DNA of 64,000 nt, from the NCBI RefSeq assembly GCF_035083965.1, contig NC_089726.1:9801501-9865500 (forward strand), in the 5' to 3' direction. Source of the stretch: Branchiostoma lanceolatum. Its lineage: Eukaryota; Chordata; Leptocardii; Amphioxiformes; Branchiostomatidae. The notes below the pieces were generated by a model. It ran no database searches. It saw only the letters and a list, made by a program, of their open reading frames with translations, and was not told where the DNA came from. Within the stretch, counting starts at the first letter, position 1. Each line of letters begins with the position of its first letter. The position numbers and the translations under genes were made by a program. Positions 30,501-53,999 of this stretch are shown one piece after another.

Positions 30501-33500
30501 ACATTTATGCACAAACATGTACATGGGGAAAATGCCACCGAATCCTCGATGTTAGTTGGTCGATCCGTAGGTAGCGCAGGTTATATTGTTTTAAATGTAC
30601 AGACATTAGCTCGAGTGCCATCCTAGTTAGGTTACCAAGGCTCCCATGCTCTCCCCTAACCCGACAAACAAGCTAGGCTATAGGATGGCACCCAGGCTAT
30701 GCACATATTGGTTGCGTTCACTGCCTTCATAGACTGGGGAAACTCCTGTGCCAATGGCCGCTGTGGGGAGCTGATGAACACCGCCTACTCCTGCCAGTGT
30801 AACGACCAGTGTACCCAGTATGGGGACTGCTGTACTGACTACGGTGCCCAGTGTCAAGGTAAATGTTTCTATTCTGTCAACCATGGTCTTAAGATTCGAT
30901 GCAGGAAGATCAATATTCAAAGCATTTGCCTTTTTTTTGACGGAGAACATTGTCAAGTGCCTTGCGGTTTCACATTATCGGAGCCTTGAGGGGGGCACCT
31001 CTCACCCCGTGTCTGTTTATAGCAACAGCTTTGTCCCTTGGCCAGCTTTGACTAGTAAGGTTTGACTGTTCATTCAAATTTTCACAAACAAATCAACACA
31101 GGGTTTCGTCTTGTAGCAATTCAGGCTTGCCTCGAGACTGATCAATTATTTGTCTGATAGAAATAAATTTTCTGATTCTACCCACGATATCGTTAGAACA
31201 TACCAACAGAATATTTCACTGTGCTTAATTCTAGCTCTATATTCTACGCTCGTAAGCATGAACTACTCAGCATTCAGGTGGACCATCTTGATCGCCTAAT
31301 TCCTTAATTCCATAACGCCGAACCCGTACCCACAAAAACATCTGCCATACGCAAACTCATAAAATTTGGTATCAAATCTAACAAACTGAACAGGACACCG
31401 ACACGTGCCCAACGCGTGGCGCGAGTTAAGTGTAATGACTTGCCCGTTAAGCACTTGCTCTATTGCTTGAAATTCATTTTTTTACTCTTTTATGGTACTT
31501 GAATCACCCTTAACAAACTGATGAATGTAAAGCTGATCCAATTCAAGACTGGCTTCCGGACGATACTTAACACCGAATAGTCCCTAATAGATTATGCTAG
31601 AAGAAAACATACAGGCTGTTTATACATTTTCAGGAGATGGAGGGAACGTAGTCGAGCCGGTAGCCCCCGGCACCGGCGGCGCCACATGCGCAACAAGTAC
31701 CGGCTCATCCGTCAGCAGCACTGAACTGTCGTGTCTTGCGCAGGTCAGAAACATTATCGTCTGCTCAACGTGTCACTCAAAGGGACCGTAACCAATGAAG
31801 CGGTCAATGTACATTTCACGCGGGTTCTCTGGAAGACAAACTCTTCTCTATCGCTAGACACATCACAGTCACATTGTGAAATAGAGATGCCGGTTTTTGT
31901 GACGGGTTTGATTCTCCAAGCAACAGTTTGCTGAAAGACTCAGATCAGTTCAGTGTCTGCTTGTACTGTCACTCGTTGATGGGAAATGTCAACCAAATTT
32001 GCCAAACGTTAGAACATGTAAAAAGGCTCATTAATGAACAAAGAAGACGGTATTGACCAAATGGTAACATGTAAAGGTTAAGCGATATATTAAATTGTTT
32101 GAGAAATGATATATTATTTTGATCTTATATTTCATATTGTAGCTGCTCTGGGACAGCGACGTGAACCGTGCCTCCGGAAGCCAGTACGCGCTCAACCTGC
32201 AGGGTCAGATCGCACAGAGCGCCGTCAGTCAACACAGGGACCTGGCCAGTGCCAAGTAAACACTTATAATGTTGCGAGAGCTTTTTCCTAAAATCGGAAC
32301 TTTTTCTGGCTACTACTTTTTTTGTGTGTACACAAATTCGGAGCCGCTGAGAAAAGACCTGCTAGGGGATTAATCGCAGGGAATATTGCAGAGGAAGTGG
32401 CGAATCAAAGTTATGATGAATTACACCATGGATGTTCAGTTAAGTACGTGATAACCTGTGAATGAGTTCCTGAATCCGCAGCTGCGTATTTTGCTGCCTC
32501 CTGCCAGGGTATCAATCACTGGGAAGTACGGATATTGCAGAACTTAGGTAGTGTTGAATTCTAATTATGATGAATCACACGATGGACGTTAAGTATGTGG
32601 TAAAATGTGAATGCGTTTCTGAATCAACAGCCTTATCTTTTACAGACTTTTCACGTTCATGGACGAAGCTACACTACTTACCAGGGACACGTACAGCGCA
32701 TACGTAGCGCTCTTCGACAACTACGTGGCCTCAACGGGAACGAATGAAGCGGTGACGTCAGCAGAGACAGCTGAGATCAATGCCTTCATCAACGCCATCC
32801 AAGGCACTGACGTCATCATCAAGCTACACGAGTTCCTGGCATACAAGGGTAAGTTCACCATACAACTGTTACGTTACTGATACTGTTATGTTGTGCACAC
32901 AGAAAAAGAACAGATCAAGCAAAAGCAAACTACATTTTTAGTAACTTTGACTTCTTTTAATGGTGCGAACTCAGAAAAAAGCAGCAACAAGAACCAGAGC
33001 ATGGATAGCTCATGTTAGTAAGATGACAAGCATCGAGTTAAATAAGAAGCATTTGGTTTTTCAACAGGTCTGGCAAGTTCCAACTTGGCCACGTTCATGG
33101 CCGACCTGAGGGAGATGTGGTTCGGGCTGTACTCGCGGTCCAGCGGAGCCGCCATGGATTCTAGTGGCTTCGAACACGTGTTTCTGGGCGAGTTTAAAAG
33201 CGGCAGGGTCAGTCAGAGATTTAGATTACATAGTTCAGACACTGCTGAGTAACCAACTGTTTAGTCAACCAACTACCACATTTTTTTGCGGTCCCCAAGA
33301 GGCATTCATACCCCCAAACAGCAACCAAAATCGACTGGAAGCGGCACCCTTCCCAGCAGCGGCCATTTCAAATTGAGGATTTCTGCTGGTGCCGACATCG
33401 TCGGCCATTGACTTTATTCTAATATCAGGATGAGAAACAACATCTTTATACAGTAATTTTCATTACGATAACACCACGGTAACGGTAAATGCGTTTGAAC

Positions 33501-34404
33501 ACATTCGAATGTGAAAATGTACCTTTTTTGCATCCAGCCAACCAACCCATTTCTCTCGAGCAGCCACTCCTTCTATGCAACCACATTTCAATCATTGAGC
33601 GGCTGCTAAGACCAGGTTTGACTGTACATTGAGAAACAGACTATTCTTGCCGTGCGTATATATGAAGCTTGACAATGTTCAGCCACTTTCTCCTGATGAA
33701 ACAAAACATTTCTCTCCAGGTCTCGGGATTCCACAACTGGATCACCATGTACCTGTTAGAGAGAGACGGACAGGCCGACTATCATGGCTATATTTGGGAC
33801 AAGCAGGTAAACTTTTCCATGATTTTATGTATATGCCCATCCTAGCCTGGCTATCGTTTCTATCCGTGTCGATTTGTCCACTCTCTTGGCCATTCCACAA
33901 TAAAACTGGAGCGAGCAAGACTCGTACTATCTACACTCTTGATTCATTTGCATTTATAGAATCTCCACTGCAATATGATTTTGACTATCTGAATCGCAAC
34001 GTAACAAGAGACGTATAGGACTAGCTGGCGATTACTGGTGTCGCGCACCACATATTCTGTTCATCTACTGCTATATGAGTTGTCTCTGGTAATAGTTACC
34101 ACATTAAAAGAAAGTATCGAACATTTGAGTGTAATTGAACTCGACAAGATATTTTCCCCTCCAGCCTGGCATCCTGGCCGCCCAACTGAAGTGGGGCTCC
34201 CTGTACAAGGACCTGGGGTCCATGTTCTACGGCACCAGTCCGGAGTTTGACCTGGCCATGTACACCATGTGCTACGTCACCTCTCCAGACAGCCTTTGCC
34301 GTTTCAACATGGCGGGCGTGTCCGTGGCCATCCAGACCTGGAGCTGGGCTAACTCCAGCTATGGCGGCGGAAAGCGTTACCTGGCGTCCGCCTATGCCGC
34401 CTGA
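27509..34404 (+). CDS. Secreted EndoU-family endoribonuclease, CUB-SMB-SMB-SMB-EndoU (long form)
   Basis: EndoU (XendoU/placental protein 11) enzymes cut RNA at uridines in a Mn-dependent way. Exons: 27509-27569, 27707-27851, 28198-28283, 28422-28541, 28935-29060, 30221-30334, 30733-30858, 31634-31743, 32143-32255, 32646-32848, 33068-33207, 33720-33806, 34165-34404 (556 aa). A signal peptide ([16 protein letters not shown]) is followed by a four-Cys CUB domain (about 21-137) with the calcium-type DYIEIYDG segment. Three somatomedin B domains (138-179, 180-217, 218-259) each have eight Cys. EndoU spans about 260-556 with catalytic His438 (FEHVFLGE), His453 (GFHNW) and Lys492 (YKDLGS), all present. 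Vertebrate ENDOU has SMB plus EndoU; an N-terminal CUB is unusual to my knowledge. Module exons have phase 1-1 borders. The CUB part could instead be a separate gene reading through to a stop at 29138. Confidence 0.8.
28735..29200 (+). repeat. Upstream copy of a duplicated segment carrying an SMB exon
   Basis: This segment and 30485-30990 are homologous over the SMB exon and both flanking introns. Shared blocks include TGTGTCAAAAGTnGTTACATTTATG, TGTACAGACATTAGC, GGATGGCACCCAGGCTATGC, ACATATTGGTTGCGTTCACT and GGTGCC(G/C)AGTGTCAAGG, plus the post-exon GACGGAGAACATTGTCAAGT. The encoded SMB domains differ at only a few residues. Confidence 0.85.
29624..29631 (+). promoter_or_regulatory. TATA box of the internal EndoU promoter
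   Basis: TATATATA lies 53-60 bp before the ATG at 29684, the right distance for a short-leader mRNA. Confidence 0.55.
29684..34404 (+). CDS. EndoU endoribonuclease, short form with alternative signal-peptide exon
   Basis: An exon at 29684-29738 encodes [19 protein letters not shown], a good signal peptide. It ends in phase 1 at a GTAGGT donor, so it joins in frame to the SMB exon at 30221 and then all downstream exons shared with the long form, giving 395 aa with two SMB domains and EndoU. A TATATATA box 53 bp upstream supports independent transcription. This architecture is that of classical ENDOU proteins, so it may be the main product, with the CUB-containing form arising by read-through splicing from the upstream promoter. 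Confidence 0.75.
30485..30990 (+). repeat. Downstream copy of the duplicated SMB-exon segment
   Basis: Homologous to 28735-29200. It carries SMB3 (exon 30733-30858), with an extra stretch of about 60 bp around 30540-30600 relative to the upstream copy. The SMB2 exon at 30221 is distinctly different and is not part of this duplication. Confidence 0.85.
33613..33626. repeat. Solitary end of the TACAGTCAAACYTG family
   Basis: CAGGTTTGACTGTA occurs here in an EndoU intron. I could not find a matching left end nearby. Confidence 0.4.
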
Positions 34405-34490
34405 GCAGTCTCCAACTAACGAATCTGCATTACCAGCGAGCCAGTTCTGGATAAGCATTTTTGATTAAGCTTTAAGACCTATCATTATAG

Positions 34491-34496
34491 AATAAA
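34491..34496 (+). promoter_or_regulatory. Poly(A) signal of the EndoU gene
   Basis: AATAAA lies 87 bp after the stop codon at 34402-34404. Confidence 0.7.
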
Positions 34497-34617
34497 GAGT
34501 TGAATGAAAAATGTCATTGTACTTATTTGGAATAAGATATTAAATAATGTACGATAGTGGTGAATGGGTTAATTGGTGCGTTCTCAAGTGCACACACAAG
34601 CACGCCCGTGCTAGCAC

Positions 34618-34622
34618 ACACG

Positions 34623-34654
<32 letters not shown>

Positions 34655-34656
34655 AA
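34618..34656. repeat. (CA)n microsatellite between the convergent EndoU and IMPDH genes
   Basis: A run of CACACG/CGCGCG then CACACA units. Confidence 0.9.
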
Positions 34657-34827
34657 GAATCGTGTAAGCATCATCAATTGGAAATTTTCTACTGAATACA
34701 TTCACCCACAAACAGAAATGACACTGTTCTTATTACTAGAGTTTCCTGCAAAACATTTTTCAGAAAACATTTTTACTTGCAGGAGACAAAAAGCACAAAC
34801 ATCCATAACGTCATTGTCACTACCTAT

Positions 34828-34833
34828 TTTATT
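34828..34833 (-). promoter_or_regulatory. Candidate poly(A) signal for IMPDH
   Basis: TTTATT on the plus strand reads AATAAA on the minus strand, about 1.7 kb after the IMPDH stop. Several other A/T-rich hexamers between 34830 and 36546 could serve instead. Apart from 3' UTR I see nothing in 34834-36546. Confidence 0.3.
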
Positions 34834-36546
34834 TATCTATTCTTCAAAACATCGGTATCACATCATACTAGATCAATGGGTATCTCCTTATCCATACACT
34901 TCAGCACAAAAATACATACAAAACATACGACATATGAGTCATAGACCTCTTTCCTTTTCAATATTTGAAATAGTTAAGTACTTGCATCACGTCAGGCACT
35001 GAAGTTGGATATTCCTTTCTTTACAGTGAATAAATACATTGGCTTAACCAATCGCATTTGGAAGTTTTCCACAAGGACAACAACTTCCAACAACAATGAA
35101 TAGTTAGGAAAAAACTTCCATTTCACATAAAGAAAAGCAACTACTGTCTTCTCTCATTGCAATTTCTACTAAATCATTTACTTATTAACAGTCTTAACAT
35201 TCTCTTCCCAGTTATTAGCTGTGTCTGCTAGACTTCAGTAACATTTGTGAACGCTTTAAGACTTGTTCAGCTTGATGGTTTTGTCGGTAAATAAACTGAA
35301 CATCAATTCCCATAGTCACTGAATCCACTTTCAGTCCAGGAATGTTGGCATACAACTTATATAGGTCACTATATTCCCATGGCTCTATTACAAATGTTAA
35401 ATGTTTCCATTTTCTCCCAGGATGTTACCTGTAAAAGTGGAATCATCATAACATGAATCATTTGTCTTTTCACTGAACCCTGGTGTACATGTACGTTCAT
35501 TGTAATACAATCACTTTGTGTTTGCTGAGAATAAAGTCTGCTTGGCTGGAACATTAAAGTTTTTGTTGTTGGAATCATAACAAAGGTACAACTTAACATA
35601 GGTGGATACTGAATGGGTATAGCTTCTACTTGATCTAACTCCAAACGACTAAGGGCTAGAATTCTTTTAAAAAACAGCCCGAACACACAGATCTTCATCA
35701 AGGCCACAACGACAAGGTGGTACATAACATTCTTGATATGCCTAGCCGAAAATATAATGTGCATTTTCCCTTCCAATACCAGCAATGTGTATATCTGAAT
35801 GAGTAGGAATCATATCAGTTGGTACACCTTCAAATTGCACCTTCACTTTTGCTTGTATCACACCTTAAATCCTGATGCTATCCCCTACAAGTAACTGATG
35901 CCGCACCACTCCAAATAAAACTAAAGCTATTTTGCAAGTACCACTTTAGTTCAAACCAAAATTGAATTGATGACAGTACAAAGGATAATACAAAGTACAA
36001 TATCAACTAGACCATGTTGCTATCTTCCTGTCTCTATACCCCAGTCTCTCTCTTTTCAGCCAATATTTTGAACAAATATAAAGTCCTTCTTTACAAATGT
36101 CTTCACAGAATATAGTTCCACAGTCAATTTCACAATGCAGTTAGTTCTGCATGTGGTGACTTTATAAATATTACCAATCTCATGCAAGCCTTCTTATTGC
36201 CCACATACGTGTACAATCTCAATAAGTCGATACGATCATGTGCATAAATGCAAGTCAACAAAGATAGCCCTCTGTGATATATATTGTGTTCATATCTTTA
36301 TACATCCAGGTTACAACTGTATTAAACCACTCCCTGTTAGATTTCAGCATATAAAAAGCAAACAAGATAGATCCCAATGGTCAGTTTTGTGGCTGTGAAG
36401 CAGACATTGACCAATCCCATAGTGGCTTACAGATTGCTGGCAAGTTGGGCATTGAGATACATGTGTGCAAAAATCTCTGAGTGTCGTTGGAATATAAGTG
36501 TTTAAAGACTGTATAACAAAACGGCAATGGTAGTCTCCTAGTTCCT

Positions 36547-50607
<14,061 letters not shown>

Positions 50608-51881
50608 GCTGCGGGGAATGTGTGAAAATCAGACGATATTCCGGTACAATTTTGGTCACTTCTCAATCGCGTCTACCTACAATGGTCGCCCCGCCAAAAC
50701 TGGCAGACGGAAGGGAATGGTGGGAAATCTAAGCGCTTAGGCGATACCAATAGCTAAAATAGGGGTGAATTGCTTTATGCCTAGTAGCTCGATAGATGAA
50801 AAAAGAAGTTATTTCCTTGTCCCAAGTATTAATTATTTTGTTTATGTTATATCTAAGTGACAGCTAAAACCAAATAGTATCGAATTAAGCATCAGCGCTG
50901 TCTTTTATGACTCCAACGCACACCCCTAACTCGAAGTTGACAAGTTAAAGTTCCTCATAGGTGATTGGCCCGAAAATACGAAGGCCATTTGATAGTGTTA
51001 CGCATAGGCAGCGGCTAAATATACACGGCCTTCAGAACTCTGGTATTTCATACACACAGTATTTTTCCAAGAAAGCATCGTATCTGTAGCTGTATCTATA
51101 TAGGGGGGCCTGCATACCCGTTTTACGTAGAGCGTAATCGGCCGTTTTAATTTTACGTAAAGCGTACCATCAATAAAGTTAAGGATGGTCACTGGCCGTC
51201 TTGGACCACAGATGACCATAGATTGAGATTTTAAACCTAGTACCTTATGACCTGGAAGGTACTATCGGGGCTCACGAGGCTTTTCTTGGCGGGAACATAA
51301 GTGACCATCCTGCTCTCCACTAAACGCGTTTTCTGTCAGCAACATGTAGTAATGTTACCTTTATCAAACAAAATGTTAGAATTTCTCTAAGTAACAAGTC
51401 CGTAGGCGCCTGCAGAAACACACTCAGAGGTGGCCGGAAAAAAAATGATTAATGCATTCTCACTTGTCTGAGTGAACTTGTCAGCGCTGTTATCGACAGC
51501 CTTCGATTCTTACTTTGAAATCCTCAAAATATAGGAACTGTCATCTCAGAGGGTTGGATTTTGAAAATTTCGAACTGAATTTCGAACTGAATTTCAGAGA
51601 AGGTATACCATCAATATTTGCTGTGTCGCATAATTTGCCAACTCATGACAGTCCAAGAGACTCATCCTGTAGGTCGTTGGCCTAATTTAAAATGTCACGC
51701 ATGAAGTAATTAATGGATTGTGATCTCAAAGGTTGGCAATTGCGCAAACAAAGCTTGCAACGCAAACAGCCGGGGTCTATATAAAGGTCCCATTGTGACT
51801 TTAAGATAACTTAGAACCCGACGGTCGTCTTCCCTCAGCCAATCAGGAGCGTGCATTTCTTGTGACTAAATCCACATAGCG

Positions 51882-52061
51882 TGGCCTCCCAAGGGGTGGG
51901 GTGTACTAAGTAACGAATAAATTGACTAAGTTGGAGACACCCACCAGCCCACCAGTAGGCAACGTTCCATCAACCGGATTGGATAAAATTGTGGGCGTCT
52001 CTAACTTAGTCAATTTATTCGTTACTTAGTATCTAGTACACCCCTACCCCTTGGGAGGCCA
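51882..52061. repeat. Inverted repeat with roughly 60-70-bp arms
   Basis: Left arm 51882-51943 and right arm 51990-52061 share GGCCTCCCAAGGGGT and TACTAAGTAACGAATAAATTG (and complement) with a loop of about 46 bp. The right arm has an extra ATCTAGTA-type insertion of some ten bases. Probably a small foldback transposon. Confidence 0.8.
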
Positions 52062-52129
52062 CCAGGCAGTTCGTTTTCTTATAATTACCTATTCTCCAAG
52101 CAGAGGCTTCCCGGGACCCCTCCCCCCCC

Positions 52130-52390
52130 ATGTAGGCCCTCATATCACGTGCTCATATAGCCGCCATTCAGTGTAGCACACCAGCTTCGCAGGCACGCGG
52201 CGGCAGCAGCTGGTTCAATATTACGTATACACTGAACTACCTGTCACACCAACACCAACACCGAGCTTTTAGTTGTACACATCTAACTGTTAGCGTTGAT
52301 TAAAACTATCTAGTGAGGATGCTCCTACAGCTGAAGTACCACTCTACGACAGTTCTAGGGAAACACGGATTTTTGAACACCTCAATTCTG
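52130..52390 (-). mobile_element. Degenerate inverted copy of the LINE 3' end seen at 25983-26220
   Basis: The reverse complement shares CCTAGAACnnTCGTAGAGTGG, GCATCCTCACTAGATAG, GTGACAGGT and CGTGCCTGCGAAGCTGGTGTG with the 25983 copy, but has indels that break the frame. Confidence 0.7.
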
Positions 52391-52639
52391 GGTTGATAAC
52401 TCTGGGACCCTCGTATAATTGGTGTATGTGTCTTTTCTTGTCTTTTCTAGTGCCTAATGCCTGAACAAACGAAGCCTGAACGAAATTTCTTTTCCATCAT
52501 GATGAAACTCTCTATAGATACTCAAAACCCTGAGAGGGAAACAACAGTTTGATGAAAAATTACCTACAAACAACATGTGCGCTTTTTCTTACTCTCCAAG
52601 CAGAGGTTGGTGGGGGAGATTGCCGGTCACCGTTTTATT

Positions 52640-52712
52640 ATATGCCCCTTTTTTTTCGTCCGCTCGCCCCACCAACGTTGGTGGGGCGAGCGGACAAAAA
52701 AACGGGGCATAT
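52640..52712. repeat. Near-perfect loop-free palindrome of about 73 bp
   Basis: Arms of 36-37 bp centred on AACGTT at 52674-52679 read ATATGCCCC, a run of T, GTCCGCTCGCCCCACCAAC and their complement, with only a mismatch/indel at the T run. It lies beside CTCCAAGCAGAGGTTGGTGGGG, so it may be the fused ends of the same element family. Confidence 0.85.
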
Positions 52713-52744
52713 TTTCTTTTTTTATCTATGCTGTTGCCATGACC

Positions 52745-53023
52745 TCAGCTTAGCAGCAGAGCTGAATAATGTTCATTATACAGGGCGCTGAGGTGGGCGT
52801 TAACTTTACATTTAAAGTTCTGAGAGTCCTTTGTGTTCACAATGTCCTGCGGGAGGCTGTTCCACAGCTTAGCAGGGATGAATATGATAAAACGGTGACG
52901 ATCTCCCCCACCAACCTCTGCTTGGAGAGTACTTTTTCTGTGAAGTTGCCGTTGTTTTCTCCACTGACGCTTCTTCTTATACCAATGAGGTGTTAAATAC
53001 CTACGGACGTCGGTCAAACGCAA
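52745..53023 (-). mobile_element. LINE reverse-transcriptase C-terminal fragment
   Basis: The minus strand encodes FIPAKLWNSLPQDIVNTKDS, then NFKCKVNAHLSALYNEHY and a stop, the typical final segment of non-LTR reverse transcriptase polyproteins (A-LWNSLP motif). Upstream domains are missing. It ends near a CTCCAAGCAGAGGTTGGTGGGG-type border at about 52903-52932. Confidence 0.6.
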
Positions 53024-53254
53024 CGTTTACACCATCCAACAGTTTGATAAAAATGCCCTACAAACAACCTGTGCGCTTTTTCTGTGAAGTTGCCGTTGTT
53101 TTCTCCACTGACGCTTCTTCTATACACAGGCACCCTACATCTGCTTGAATATCGCCGTGTCTGTTGGCATGTATTACATAAACCAAGGACATCATATACG
53201 GACCCTATATAATGCCGTTACATCATGCGACCCAGATGTATATTGGGGTTGGCT

Positions 53255-53434
53255 TCAAAAGGGACAAAGGGCAGTGTAGATGAAGAAGACAAACATGTTT
53301 TTCGTATGGTCTCATCAAAAGGGACAAAGGGCAGTGTGGATGAAGAAGACAAACATGTTTTTCGTATGGTCTCATCAAAAGGGGCAAAGGGCAGTGTAGA
53401 TGAAGAAAACAAACATGTTTTTCGTATGGCCTCA
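53255..53434 (+). repeat. Three tandem 60-bp repeats
   Basis: Copies 53255-53314, 53315-53374 and 53375-53434 differ at only a few positions. The unit is a multiple of three, so the plus strand stays open and would encode a 20-residue unit (KGTKGSVDEEDKHVFRMVSS). No splice sites or homology support a gene. A 12-bp-arm hairpin (GCCTGCATCGGA ... TCCGATGCAGGC, 53438-53469) follows directly. Confidence 0.85.
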
Positions 53435-53904
53435 TCTGCCTGCATCGGAATTTTAAGTCCGATGCAGGCTACTAGTCTCAAGGGTAGCAATGAAACAAGT
53501 GTGACAATAGATAAATGAAATATGGCAAGGCTACTGAGACGGATCTCAATTATTCGATCTTGTAACCTAAGCAGTGTTCACATAGTGTAAACAGAAGTGC
53601 GTGTGGCATTGTGTATGGCATGGCATTGGCCATTACGCAACATTCGATCTCAAAACATTAATAACTTGGCGCTGAAACCTAAAATATTGGCAAGCACAGG
53701 ATACCGAATCGGCCTGCAAAGCTCGGTGGTCTTGTTAAGTGCGATCAAGGACGTGGGTGCGGCATATCAGAAAGATTGTAAGAAGAAGAAAAAAGATGAA
53801 CGTTTGTCGATGCTGTTTTAAACAAAAAGTAAGGCAAGTGACTTTAAACAAACAAACAAACAAACAAAAAACCGAATAGACATCTCTTTAAGAACCTGCC
53901 TTAC

Positions 53905-53978
53905 CCCCTTGAGTACTCTGCCATCGTGACCGTGGACCCGGCCTCTTCTGTACTCTTCTCTGAATCAGATCGGTCCAT
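53905..53978 (-). CDS. IMPDH: Upstream first coding exon of IMPDH (N-terminal extension)
   Basis: ATG at 53978 opens a 74-nt frame (MDRSDSEKSTEEAGSTVTM, then AEYSRG) that ends in phase 2 at a GTAAGG donor. The exon holding the canonical IMPDH start has its own good acceptor directly before the ATG (CACACATTCCCCGCAG/C ATG). Joining gives ...[15 protein letters not shown] in frame, a 539-aa protein. An in-frame stop lies about 75 bp upstream of this ATG. The acceptor shows that an upstream exon must exist; that it is this one is inferred. Vertebrate IMPDH1 likewise has N-terminally extended forms from upstream exons. Confidence 0.6.
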
Positions 53979-53999
53979 GTCTACTCTGTTAGAGGTTCT

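Noticed and set aside
35369..35785. 138-residue minus-strand frame
   Set aside because: It lies in the probable IMPDH 3' UTR, has no recognisable domain and no splice or promoter support.
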